Source: Paenibacillus dendritiformis
Lineage (GTDB): Bacteria > Bacillota > Bacilli > Paenibacillales > Paenibacillaceae
DNA length: 64,000 nucleotides
Direction of reading: 5' to 3'
Assembly: GCF_945605565.1 (NCBI RefSeq)
Contig: NZ_OX216966.1
Span: forward strand, 4,270,001-4,334,000
The translations under genes and the position numbers were made by a program. Positions 35,345-43,699 of this stretch are shown here, piece by piece. Every line of letters starts with the position of its first letter. Position 1 is the stretch's first letter. The notes under the pieces were generated by a model. The model was not told the DNA's origin and searched no databases. It was given only the letters and a program-made list of their open reading frames with translations.

Positions 35345-35809
35345 CTATTTCCGTACTCTCGCCACTTCTCCCCCGCTGGCCTGCAGCAATTCGGTTACCG
35401 CTATTTTGATTAGGGAATGAGGAGATCCGCCACCCGTATAGACTACGTCCTTCTCGGTCACCTTGGGATCGATCAGGAACAGAGCTTCGAATCCGAACGA
35501 AGGCACCCCGCCGGCCGGATACCCTGTTCGCTCCAGCACTTCCGTCTCATTCGCGAGCCGCGGCTTGGCAATATTCAGAGCTTTGCCGACTCTCGTCGTG
35601 CTTGCTCTGTCTTCGCCTTTGACAATCGCGACGATGAACCGGTCCTGTTCGTCAATCATGCAGATGTTCTTGACGAATTGATCGGCTGAGCCCTGAACGG
35701 CGATGGCCGCCTCCTGAACGGAGTGGCAGGATTGCTCGAGGACGAGATGCTCGGCTTGGATATGATGTAAAGCCATATACTCTTTTATTTTCGTTTCATA
35801 GGCATTCAT
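35345..35809 (-). CDS. YbaK/EbsC-type aminoacyl-tRNA deacylase
   Basis: The 154-residue protein is a single YbaK domain: helix with HLVLEQSCHSVQEAAIAVQG, then FVKNICMIDEQDRFIVAIVKGEDRAS, RTGYPAGGVPSFGFE and a C-terminal GGGSPHSLIKIAVTELL. The conserved lysine in IVKG is the catalytic residue. Such proteins hydrolyse mischarged tRNA (Cys- or Ala-tRNA-Pro) or related esters. ATG 35809 has GGAG 7 bases upstream; the ORF extends further to 35935 without a ribosome site. It follows the VOC gene in the same direction. Confidence 0.9.
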   Translation of the reverse strand: MNAYETKIKEYMALHHIQAEHLVLEQSCHSVQEAAIAVQGSADQFVKNICMIDEQDRFIVAIVKGEDRASTTRVGKALNIAKPRLANETEVLERTGYPAGGVPSFGFEALFLIDPKVTEKDVVYTGGGSPHSLIKIAVTELLQASGGEVARVRK

Positions 35810-35834
35810 TTCTGTCTCCACTCTACTTTCTGAT

Positions 35835-36197
35835 TTAGTCAGGTTGAATAAACTCAACGCGGTTGCCGAACGGATCCCGGAATTCGAACCGTTCATACCC
35901 CGGAATCGGAACTGATTCCAGAATTTCAATGCCATGGCTTAGTAACCGTTCTCTCATCGCCTCGATGTCCTGCACTTGATATGCCAGGTGGGCTTTGGTC
36001 AATGAACGATCGACGCCATCTTCGGTCCCCACATGAAGCTCCTGCGTGCCAACTTGAACCCAGAATCCTCCTCTGCCGGCCAAGGAGTCGGGCTTGGCGA
36101 TTTCCTTCAACTGCAGCACGCCGCAATAGAAGGCTTTGGCCTGTTCTTCCTGGCCTCGCGGTATCGTGATCTGAGCATGATGAAAGCGAGTAATCAT
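35835..36197 (-). CDS. VOC-family (glyoxalase-like) protein
   Basis: The 120-residue protein is one VOC module: FHHAQITIPRGQEEQAKAFY at the start, HLAYQVQDIEAMRERLLSHG in the middle and FEFRDPFGNRVEFIQ at the end. The metal-ligand positions (His near the start, Glu at the end) are present. Fosfomycin-type thiol transferases and dioxygenases share this fold; the reaction is not readable. Start ATG 36197 is 13 bases behind GGAGGG; a TTG at 36203 has better spacing. Confidence 0.87.
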   Translation of the reverse strand: MITRFHHAQITIPRGQEEQAKAFYCGVLQLKEIAKPDSLAGRGGFWVQVGTQELHVGTEDGVDRSLTKAHLAYQVQDIEAMRERLLSHGIEILESVPIPGYERFEFRDPFGNRVEFIQPD

Positions 36198-36287
36198 TGT
36201 CAATCCCAATCCCTCCTCGAATTTATTATTGCTTGAGTTACCCAAGGACCAATGGACTTGCTCGTTCGGCTTGCTTAGCAGCTTGCG

Positions 36288-36608
36288 CTAATTCACATGG
36301 ATTCTTTCGATCTCCCGGCTATTCCGGTCGAGCACGATCATCCCTGTCGCAAACGCTTTTTCGGTACTCTCGATCGGCGTGAGCACTAAATAATAGTCTT
36401 CCTCCGGGATGTTGACTTCAACTTTTTTCTCGTCGATGAACGCGATGATTTTCCCTATATTTCGGTCGTTGCGGCCGGACAATTTCAAATACTGTCCCTT
36501 GTTCGTCTCAATGACCCGCTCTCTGATCTGATTCGTTCCTTGCCCCAGAAAATGAAACTTGTATTTGCCGTTGAGCCCTTTGAATAATTCGCCATTCCAT
36601 CTCGATTA
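36288..36608 (-). pseudogene. C-terminal remnant of an unknown gene
   Basis: An open frame without an ATG runs from about 36608 to a stop at 36288 and encodes protein-like sequence: GKYKFHFLGQGTNQIRERVI, LSGRNDRNIGKIIAFIDEKK, EVNIPEEDYYLVLTPIE and NSREIERIHVN. An in-frame TAA lies just upstream, next to the end of the GNAT gene. So the N-terminal part has been lost. A TTG at 36488 could start a 66-residue product, but lacks a ribosome site. Family not recognised. Confidence 0.5.
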
Positions 36609-36631
36609 ATGGAACTGTACGGATTTCTTCT

Positions 36632-37144
36632 TCATTTTTTAGAGAAAACGAAGGTCTGGGACAACATAGCATAAGTTCCGGGCAATCCTTCCAATTCAAT
36701 GCTGTCCTCCCTTTCCAGGAAGTCAATCTTCTGTTCCTTATAGTATTTCTTCCAAAATCGCACGGCGGCTATATTGTTTTTTAATTGCTCCACGCTGTAG
36801 CTGCCCGGAAATCGGTTCAACACCGTACTTACCGCTTCGGATGCCAGATTTTTGCCACGATATTTTTTCAACACAAACAACTCTTGAATCGAGTAATCGA
36901 TGCCGCTCGGCACATAGGGTGGCGAACAAATCAAAATGAATCCGGCCAATTTATCATCGTATGTGATGAAATAAGGATGCAATTCATTCCGCTCCATATA
37001 CAAATGCGTACTGCTCACATCAAATGTTCCATCAGGCTGAATATCTTCACCCGTATAGGCGGAGAGCTCGTATAAATAGAGATTGTACAAATTCAAAAAG
37101 GTTTCTTTGTGATCCGGATGAATTTCCACGATCTGTAGGCTCAT
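36632..37144 (-). CDS. GNAT-family acetyltransferase
   Basis: The 170-residue protein has a GNAT fold: ETFLNLYNLYLYELSAYTGE at the start, YFITYDDKLAGFILIC as beta-4, IQELFVLKKYRGKNLASEAV as the acetyl-CoA loop (RGKN-LA) and NNIAAVRFWKKYYKE near the end. Cytosolic N-acetyltransferase of unknown substrate. Start ATG 37144 has AAGGAG about 9 bases upstream. The gene remnant at 36288-36608 begins directly after it. Confidence 0.85.
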   Translation of the reverse strand: MSLQIVEIHPDHKETFLNLYNLYLYELSAYTGEDIQPDGTFDVSSTHLYMERNELHPYFITYDDKLAGFILICSPPYVPSGIDYSIQELFVLKKYRGKNLASEAVSTVLNRFPGSYSVEQLKNNIAAVRFWKKYYKEQKIDFLEREDSIELEGLPGTYAMLSQTFVFSKK

Positions 37145-37398
37145 AACGATAACTCCTTCTTCAAAAGTGATATCGATGTCTTCCTAAGCGGCCACATGCG
37201 CATAAAGCTACTATACCACATTTGGCATGAACTGGAGGATTTAACGACTTACAATCACTGCATCAATATAGTGAAAAACCGTATCTCCCGGTACAAGGCG
37301 TTCAACTTATACCGTTGGCAGCAACCGGACGCAAAAAATATGAGCGGCTTAAAAAAGACTGAGATCGCTTTGGTCTCAACAAGTGGATGGACTCGTCA

Positions 37399-37710
37399 AT
37401 GAAACATAATGATGTTTTTGCGGAAGCGGGCATGATCCGTAATATAAAAGAGGTTATGGAGATGACAACTATCCCGGAAAGAGATTTTTCCGATAGCGTA
37501 ATGAAACGGATCGCGCAACTGGAAAGAGCAACGCCTAATCCGGGGAAAGCCCCTGTATTGACGATGAAAAGGTTGGCCGTTGCCGTTTGTGTTATTGGCC
37601 TTTTGAGCGGCTTTTCTTATGCGGCCCGCGAGTGGTTGCATTTACAGGATAAAGATGAAAACACGGTCATGGAAGTCCGAAAGACAGTAGCTGAGCCTCT
37701 TCCAATCTGA
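37399..37710 (+). CDS. small single-pass membrane protein, possibly truncated
   Basis: About 103 residues: a soluble N-terminal part with PERDFSDSVMKRIAQLERA, a single TM helix (about 58-76, LAVAVCVIGLLSGFSYAA) and a short external tail with HLQDKDENTVMEVRK. The layout (cytosolic helices, TM, outside tail) resembles the first third of anti-sigma-like envelope proteins, suggesting loss of the C-terminal domain. Starts at 37387, 37399 and 37468 are possible; AGAGG is well spaced for 37468. No sigma gene is adjacent. Confidence 0.5.
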   Translation: MKHNDVFAEAGMIRNIKEVMEMTTIPERDFSDSVMKRIAQLERATPNPGKAPVLTMKRLAVAVCVIGLLSGFSYAAREWLHLQDKDENTVMEVRKTVAEPLPI

Positions 37711-37761
37711 GGTAATACCAGTAAAGTGCCGCTTCACTGGTATACCCCTTCGCAGACGAAA

Positions 37762-38253
37762 CTACATTTCTTTTTCCAGAATGTAGGACTCGTCCTCCCG
37801 ATTCATCGGATCTTTTATTTTCACGATTTTAAATCCGCATTTATTGACATAAAAGTGATGATTTCTTTTTGAATACCCCGGGGTTTCCGTTATCCACTTT
37901 TTCGTGTCGGGGTACTTCTGCTCTATGTATCTCCATATGGCGAGTCCGATTCCGCGATTCTCCACAACGGGATCGAGAAATAGGCACTCTAAAACATTTT
38001 CGTTGTTTTCATTGATCCACACAATGACAGCTCCTATCACCTTCTCGTCCAACACTACTTTATAAGATTGAGTCGGTGAATTCAGCGCCCATCGTTTTAT
38101 AAATTCGCCTGTGTCATAACCATCAGGCCCGCCTTTTTCCTGGCCAAGAAATTGCTTCGTATCGGTGTCAAAAGCCCGGGTCATGATTTCTGTCAGACCG
38201 GCCACATCCTCTTCGAAAATAGATTGAAACTGCAAATTCTCATGCGTTTCCAT
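37762..38253 (-). CDS. GNAT-family acetyltransferase
   Basis: The 163-residue protein has FQSIFEEDVAGLTEIMTRAF at the start, a VVLDEKVIGAVIVWINE strand, the acetyl-CoA loop VVENRGIGLAIWRYIEQKYP and the ending NHHFYVNKCGFKIVKIKDP. These are GNAT features. ATG 38253 is preceded by GGAGGG at 6 bases; the longer frame to 38322 is not supported. Substrate unknown. Confidence 0.87.
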   Translation of the reverse strand: METHENLQFQSIFEEDVAGLTEIMTRAFDTDTKQFLGQEKGGPDGYDTGEFIKRWALNSPTQSYKVVLDEKVIGAVIVWINENNENVLECLFLDPVVENRGIGLAIWRYIEQKYPDTKKWITETPGYSKRNHHFYVNKCGFKIVKIKDPMNREDESYILEKEM

Positions 38254-38419
38254 CCCTTGCCCTCCATTCTGATTACGGATAGAAAGCCTCACAGGGGTTT
38301 CATTGAGACGACTTCCTCTCACGCACTATCTCCTGATATATTTCATAGTCCGGGGAACTGCCCGATCGTGTGTGTCCCGGCTTTCCACGCGTTCCATTCA
38401 TCAGGACCATCGGCTGCTT

Positions 38420-38971
38420 TTATTGTGATTCCGATACCTTTTCTTTCTTGGGCCAAATAAAATTGGAAATCGTAATAATCAGATCAATGCCCAATATGGC
38501 CGTCCACAGCCGCAGCACCCCGCTCAACGCCTCGGTCCGGGAGGCGTCATCGATGAGATAGATCAGCCCGAACAACAGCCCGGCGCCAATCAGATACGCC
38601 AGCACATGCCTGATCCAACTCTTCAAGTAATGCTTCGCATACTCGAGGCCATACCGCTTCAATGGCTTCGACCCTTGCTTGGCGACATAGTACCGGAATC
38701 GTTCATCCGCCCACGCAATCATGTCTTTGCCGAATGCGATCGAGACCCCGATATATACCGCAGCGACGGCATGCGCCGTTGTCGCCGTGGCTCCTCCGTA
38801 TAAATCAATGCTCGTCGTAATTAAGAGGATCAGATCGATGACCGGAGTGAGAGCGAGCAGGATCAAGCCAAGCTTCTGTCTCTTGAGCACATAGCGTGCG
38901 AATAAGCCGAGCAGGATGACGACCCAGAAGCCGATCTCGCTGGCTACAATTGCCCATGCTACAAAATTCAA
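38420..38971 (-). CDS. integral membrane protein, unknown function
   Basis: The 183-residue protein has five hydrophobic helices (about 5-27, 35-54, 65-82, 118-140 and 155-172) and a cytosolic loop rich in Lys/Tyr between helices 3 and 4 (KDMIAWADERFRYYVAKQG). Start is a TTG at 38971 behind AAGGA. It resembles unnamed Bacillus/Paenibacillus membrane proteins; no transport or enzyme motif is visible. Confidence 0.75.
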   Translation of the reverse strand: MNFVAWAIVASEIGFWVVILLGLFARYVLKRQKLGLILLALTPVIDLILLITTSIDLYGGATATTAHAVAAVYIGVSIAFGKDMIAWADERFRYYVAKQGSKPLKRYGLEYAKHYLKSWIRHVLAYLIGAGLLFGLIYLIDDASRTEALSGVLRLWTAILGIDLIITISNFIWPKKEKVSESQ

Positions 38972-39169
38972 TGCAACACATCCTTTTCAAATTTGATTGC
39001 CAGATCAATTCATTCCATCGCACTGCGCACTGGCAGCTCGCTTCATTAGAGACGCAAGGGCCAAATCCATATTATGGACGATGAATCCGGGAATGAATCC
39101 TTCGAAACATATTGAAGCCGGTTGCAATTGATGGCAACACCTCAGCCTCGCGATACAGATGAATCAATT

Positions 39170-39430
39170 TTATTTTTCACCATAACAGACAACCGCCCGA
39201 ATATAAACAGCTCTCTCTCCGGCAGCGTCCGCGGATTCGATGGCCCGGTTCAGACAAAGCTCTCCTTGCTCCAGCCTGCCAAAGTCCAAATAGGAATGCC
39301 TTATGCGGCTCTTCCAGCTCTGCTCATATCGAAATATCTCCGTATACAGGCTGCTCCGCCGGCAAATGATCCTTGCCTTGCTCATACATCGAGCGAGCGG
39401 CCGGTAAGGTCACGTTCAAGCGCTCCCACA
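39170..39430 (-). pseudogene. possible TPR-protein 3' remnant
   Basis: The minus strand shows LNVTLPAARSMYEQGKDHLP in one frame (about 39430-39330) and, after a shift, DFGRLEQGELCLNRAIESAD and AAGERAVYIRAV in the next frame to a stop at 39170. The helix-turn-helix-like spacing (LEQGELCLNRAIESA) looks like a tetratricopeptide repeat. No start is visible. Weak evidence; could be chance. Confidence 0.3.
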
Positions 39431-39454
39431 TTCAGCCCCCCCTGCCTCGCTGCG

Positions 39455-41146
39455 TTAGAATCGCTTCTTCCGCTCCTCGGTCAATGCCAATAACTCGGTG
39501 AACATGTTCTGCCCTTCGCCCTTCTCTTTCTTGGCTCTTGCCTGAAGCTTCTCCTTGCTGCCCCAGATCATCGCCACGGCATGCTCCGCCTCATACGGCT
39601 CAAGCTGCTGCATATATGCCGTTAGAGCCCGCATATTGGCGTCTTGCTCGAATTCGGGCCGATACTTGGCAAGCTTGCTTTCATTGCATCGCAGGATGCA
39701 CGCGGCAGCAGTTGGGATCGTCGTCGCATCGATGCCATATTGCTTGATAAATGCCGCTGTGAACGACTCCTGCACGGATTGGTGCTCTTGATCGACGAGA
39801 CTCATATACGCTTCGACAAGCGGAAAGTGTTGCTTGCCGGCCAGCCCCAAGCCGAATACGGCATACGTGCCGGGCATGCAGTTCTTCTCCCCTTCCGTAT
39901 CCTCATACCATTCGTGCTCGACCATGGCCAAGCGCGCATACGCTTCGAGCCTTGGATGCAGTTCGCTGTATTCCAGCGCATTCGCGAAGAAGCGGTGCGT
40001 CTGTGATTTGGCCAATCCCGGCACGGTCAGCGCCTGCTTCGCCTTCGATTTCAGCTTGATTTGATAGCTTGCGGGGAAGCCCTTGTTCAGCAGATTGGCG
40101 ATAAAATCGATGGCTGCCGCGTAGCTGTCCGCACATTCGTCCTTGATATGAATCGTGATTGTAGCGAAGACGTCATTCGCCCGGCATTCCACCCGTTCAT
40201 CCTTATACGCGACAACGGCGGGTTCAAGCGTTCCGCTTCCTTCCTTCAAGATCTTGTCCACTTTGGCATTGCCAAGCTCCTTCAGCCGCTCCAGCAATTC
40301 AAGACCAGCGCTTCTGCTATAATTCGGCTCGTGCTTCAAGATCAGGATGGCCGTATGCAGCGCCAGCTCCATATGCTGCGGATCGATGGCGGACAGATCG
40401 ATTCCGTCCTTTTTCGTGTAGACGGGGAGCCCCCAACTCTCCTTGGTCACATCGTAATAGAGCGGCAGGAACTCGGTCTCGGCCCACCTCCGCAAAGCAC
40501 GTATGAACGTGGCGCGATGCTCCTCCAGCTTGTCCTTGTTGTTCTTGTTCAGCTCCAGCACCCTATCGTAAATATGTACTATGCTCTGTGCGTCCATCTC
40601 GGGAAATAATCCGGGGTCCACCACATGCTTGGACAGGAAAAAGCTCTCCAGCCGGTCCGTCGGATAAACGCCGGCTTCCAGCTTGCTCTGGATATAGTCG
40701 GCGATCCGCTCCAGCAGCAATGCTCTCTTTTCCTCATGAATATAGTCTACAGCCGTAACGGCCAACGCCTCGTTACCCATAACGAACTTGCCGGCAACCG
40801 TGAAGCGATAATCGAGCAGCGGGCTGGCATCATAGGATCGAATCCGTCTTAGCAGGCGTTCTTCCAGCAGCGGCAGCAATTCATTGGTGATCCGTTCGTT
40901 CGTGAGCGGCTCCTCCGGCTTGGCGCCCTGGCGTTGGAACTCCGGCGAACCGAAATCGTCTTTATGGGAAAATACTTTGATTTTTCCATTTATGTACTCG
41001 AAGCGGGCATAATTATGGATGCCAATTTGCAAGCTTGTGCGGCGCACAATCGAGTCAGCATCTTTCTTCTCGATCTGGTCGAACCATTCGTTCATCACAT
41101 CGGCGATTTCCTCCGCCAGTGTCGCCATTATCGTTTGTTGTTCCAT
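39455..41146 (-). CDS. uncharacterised 560-residue protein (DUF6138-like)
   Basis: This large soluble protein has no signal or TM helix. It is mostly helical, with ADVMNEWFDQIEKKDADSIV near the start, RIRSYDASPLLDYRFTVAGK, ALRRWAETEFLPLYYDVTKE, ECRANDVFATITIHIKDECA and a basic C-terminus (EKLQARAKKEKGE). From memory it resembles the DUF6138 group of Bacillota, function unknown; I could not check this. Start is ATG 41146 or 41128 (MATLAEE). It is monocistronic, 309 bp after the membrane protein gene and convergent with none. Confidence 0.7.
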   Translation of the reverse strand: MEQQTIMATLAEEIADVMNEWFDQIEKKDADSIVRRTSLQIGIHNYARFEYINGKIKVFSHKDDFGSPEFQRQGAKPEEPLTNERITNELLPLLEERLLRRIRSYDASPLLDYRFTVAGKFVMGNEALAVTAVDYIHEEKRALLLERIADYIQSKLEAGVYPTDRLESFFLSKHVVDPGLFPEMDAQSIVHIYDRVLELNKNNKDKLEEHRATFIRALRRWAETEFLPLYYDVTKESWGLPVYTKKDGIDLSAIDPQHMELALHTAILILKHEPNYSRSAGLELLERLKELGNAKVDKILKEGSGTLEPAVVAYKDERVECRANDVFATITIHIKDECADSYAAAIDFIANLLNKGFPASYQIKLKSKAKQALTVPGLAKSQTHRFFANALEYSELHPRLEAYARLAMVEHEWYEDTEGEKNCMPGTYAVFGLGLAGKQHFPLVEAYMSLVDQEHQSVQESFTAAFIKQYGIDATTIPTAAACILRCNESKLAKYRPEFEQDANMRALTAYMQQLEPYEAEHAVAMIWGSKEKLQARAKKEKGEGQNMFTELLALTEERKKRF

Positions 41147-41419
41147 TTTTGGTTATTGTCACCGCCATTTAAGAAATTGGGAATGTGTTTATTATAGGTT
41201 CTCGGAACCGAAGGGTCAGCGGACTTTTGTCCTATTTGAAAAGATGTTCATGGGAATATTATTCCTGTGCAGCCGAACCAACATCGATCAATTGTCTACG
41301 CAAAAGCCATCATCAATTCGGCATTCAGGAACAGGAGAAGCCAAAAGGAGCGCATCGCGGAACCCCATCCGGAATTCGTTTACGCGACGCGCTCCTGCTG
41401 TTGCCTTAATCCAGCGTAG

Positions 41420-43177
41420 TCACCTGTTCCCTCGGTCATCCGGCCGACCCGCCCAGTCCCGCACTTTGTCTGCGCAATGCTCAACCGCAACCGTCTCGGC
41501 TTCTTCGCTCGCCCGCTCCTTCCACTCGACCATGCCTTCGGCTATCGATTGGCCAATGACGATGCGCAGCGGCATGCCGAGCAGATCCGCATCGGCCAGC
41601 TTCACGCCGACTCGCTCATCACGGTCGTCGAGCAGCACGAAGATGCCGGCCTGCTGCAGCTGAGCGTACAGCCGCTCTGCGGCCTGCCGCTGCGCCTCAT
41701 TCTTCCACGCCACCGGAATAAGGTGGACCTGGAACGGCGCGATGGCCTGCGGCCAGATGATGCCGCGCTCATCATGGTGCTGCTCGACGATCGCCGCCAG
41801 CAGGCGCGAGACCCCGATGCCGTAGCAGCCCATGAGCAGCGGCTGCTCGCGGCCGTTCGGGTCGAGCACCGTGGCGCCGAGCGCGGCACTGTACTTCGTG
41901 CCGAGCTTGAACACGTGGCCGACCTCGATGCCGCGATGGAACTGCAGGCGGCCGTCCCCGCAATGCGGGCAGGCTTCGCCTTCGATGACGTTGCGGTAAT
42001 CGCCGACCGTGTCGAGCGGGATATCGCGGCCGGGCACGACATGCTTCACGTGAACGTCCGCGGCATTCCCACCCGCGATGCCTTCGCTCATCGCGGCGAC
42101 GTCCCGGTCGACGAGCAGCCGCACCTCCGGCCGCAGCCCGATCGGGCCGGCGAAGCCGGTCGGCGCCCCCGTCACGGCGGCGACTGTCTCCTCGTTCGCC
42201 AATTCAAGCGCTTCCGCTCCAAGGCAGTTCTTCACCTTGACCTCGTTCACTTCATGGTCACCGCGGACGAGCACGGCGATTGGCGCACCGTCGGCCGTAT
42301 AGATAAGCGTCTTGATGATTGCGGACGGATCCAGCTTCAAGCCGGAGGCCAAATCCTCGATCGTCCGCATCCCCGGCGTAGGGAAGCGTTCCGGCGCAGG
42401 ACGATTCCCGTCCTTGCCGGCTCCTTGCCCGCCGCCGTCTCCATTCCTGGCGGGGCCTCCGCTCTCCGCCCGCTCCAGATTGGCCGCATAATCGCATGCC
42501 GTGCAGGATACGACCGTGTCTTCACCGACATCGGCCAGCACCGTGAACTCATGCGTGGCCCCATCCCCGCCGATGGCCCCCGCATCCGCCTCGATGGCGC
42601 GATAGCGCACGCCCAATCGCCGCATCATGCGATGATAGGCCGTGAACATGGCGCGGTAGCTGGCGTCCAGTCCTTCCGCATCGATATCGAACGAATAGGC
42701 ATCCTTCATTAGGAACTCGCGCCCGCGCAGCAGGCCGAAGCGCGGACGCCGCTCATCGCGGTATTTCGTCTGAATCTGATACACCGTAAGCGGCACACGC
42801 TTGTAGGACTTCACTTCATCCCGGATCAGCGCCGTAATGGCTTCTTCATGCGTCGGGCCGAGCGCGAATTCCCGCCCATGGCGATCCTGCAGGCGGATCA
42901 GCTCAGGTCCGTACACGCTGTACCGTCCCGATTGCTTCCACAGCTCGGCAGGGAGCAGCGCCGGGAGATGAAGCTCCTGGGCTCCGGCCCGGTCCATTTC
43001 TTCCCGAATGATGCTCTCCAGCTGGCGCATCACCCTCCAGCCGAGGGGCAGATACGAATAAACGCCCGACGCCAGCGGCCGGATGTATCCTGCCCGCACG
43101 AGCATCTGGTGGCTTGCCGCCTCCGCATCCGCCGGAGCCTGCCGCAGTGTTGGAGACAATAATTGAGTTTGACGCAT
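41420..43177 (-). CDS. proS: prolyl-tRNA synthetase, bacterial type with editing domain
   Basis: The 585-residue class II synthetase has motif 1 near YLPLGWRVMRQLESIIREEMD, motif 2 (KYRDERRPRFGLLRGREFLMKDAYSF split by the loop), a YbaK-like editing insert (about 230-390, with LKLDPSAIIKTLIYTADG), motif 3 (LLMGCYGIGVSRLLAAIVEQ) and a C-terminal anticodon domain (GIFVLLDDRDERVGVKLADA). A Gly-rich insert (GGPARNGDGGGQGAG) near residue 245 is unusual. ATG 43177 has GGAGGT upstream. A T-box leader at about 43351-43650 controls it, as expected for an aminoacyl-tRNA synthetase sensing uncharged tRNA-Pro. Confidence 0.95.
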   Translation of the reverse strand: MRQTQLLSPTLRQAPADAEAASHQMLVRAGYIRPLASGVYSYLPLGWRVMRQLESIIREEMDRAGAQELHLPALLPAELWKQSGRYSVYGPELIRLQDRHGREFALGPTHEEAITALIRDEVKSYKRVPLTVYQIQTKYRDERRPRFGLLRGREFLMKDAYSFDIDAEGLDASYRAMFTAYHRMMRRLGVRYRAIEADAGAIGGDGATHEFTVLADVGEDTVVSCTACDYAANLERAESGGPARNGDGGGQGAGKDGNRPAPERFPTPGMRTIEDLASGLKLDPSAIIKTLIYTADGAPIAVLVRGDHEVNEVKVKNCLGAEALELANEETVAAVTGAPTGFAGPIGLRPEVRLLVDRDVAAMSEGIAGGNAADVHVKHVVPGRDIPLDTVGDYRNVIEGEACPHCGDGRLQFHRGIEVGHVFKLGTKYSAALGATVLDPNGREQPLLMGCYGIGVSRLLAAIVEQHHDERGIIWPQAIAPFQVHLIPVAWKNEAQRQAAERLYAQLQQAGIFVLLDDRDERVGVKLADADLLGMPLRIVIGQSIAEGMVEWKERASEEAETVAVEHCADKVRDWAGRPDDRGNR

Positions 43178-43350
43178 AATGCCATAACCTCCCTTTTCGA
43201 CAAAAAAAGCATGCCCTGCATCTTCGACCAAGCACTGGAGAACGCCATTGCTGTGCCTAGCCGTTACTTCCGCACCTCAGAACGCTGACGCCATCCGGCA
43301 TGCGGAATGCACTCCGCTTCGCCGTTCCGCAGGCGGGCCCGGAAATATGC

Positions 43351-43650
43351 AAAAACGCACCCGCCCCCGAAGGGACGAATGCGTCGTGGTACCACCCTAA
43401 TTCGAACGCGCCTGCCGGAGCGGGCATTCCTCTTCTACGCATAACGGCGTAACCCGGCGGCGCCGGCCGCTTGCCGGAGTCCGCAGCTGCAAAGGAGGAA
43501 GCGACCACCTGCAAAAGGAGCCTTCCAGCCCGTGGGCCCCCTCTCTGTGCATGCGTTCCGTGGCGCTCATGTCTTTGGTCTTTGCTTTTTCTGCTTTTCC
43601 TGTCTTCTGCATTGGATTTCTCCTGACCATACCGCGATTTCCCGCGAAAG
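43351..43650 (-). promoter_or_regulatory. T-box riboswitch leader of proS
   Basis: The minus strand carries the T-box AGGGTGGTACCACGACGC (43381-43398), which forms the antiterminator, directly followed by a terminator: ACGCA and TGCGT close a GC-rich stem with T5 (43351-43384). Upstream, the AGAGAG and GCTGGAAG elements of stem I lie at about 43520-43560. I could not assign the Pro specifier codon with confidence. A Lys-rich ORF (ATG 43612) with a ribosome site runs through the leader but is probably incidental. Confidence 0.85.
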
Positions 43651-43699
43651 TCAAGAGTGAGCGGGAGTACCGCCGCATGACGTGGGCCCCCGCCCGCTG

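Noticed and set aside
41477..42712. 411-codon plus-strand open frame
   Set aside because: It is an antisense shadow of proS, rich in Arg, His and Asp, as expected for the complement of a high-GC gene.
43397..43612. 71-codon ORF through the proS leader
   Set aside because: A ribosome site exists, but the sequence is fully explained by the T-box structure; mentioned as a low-interest finding only.
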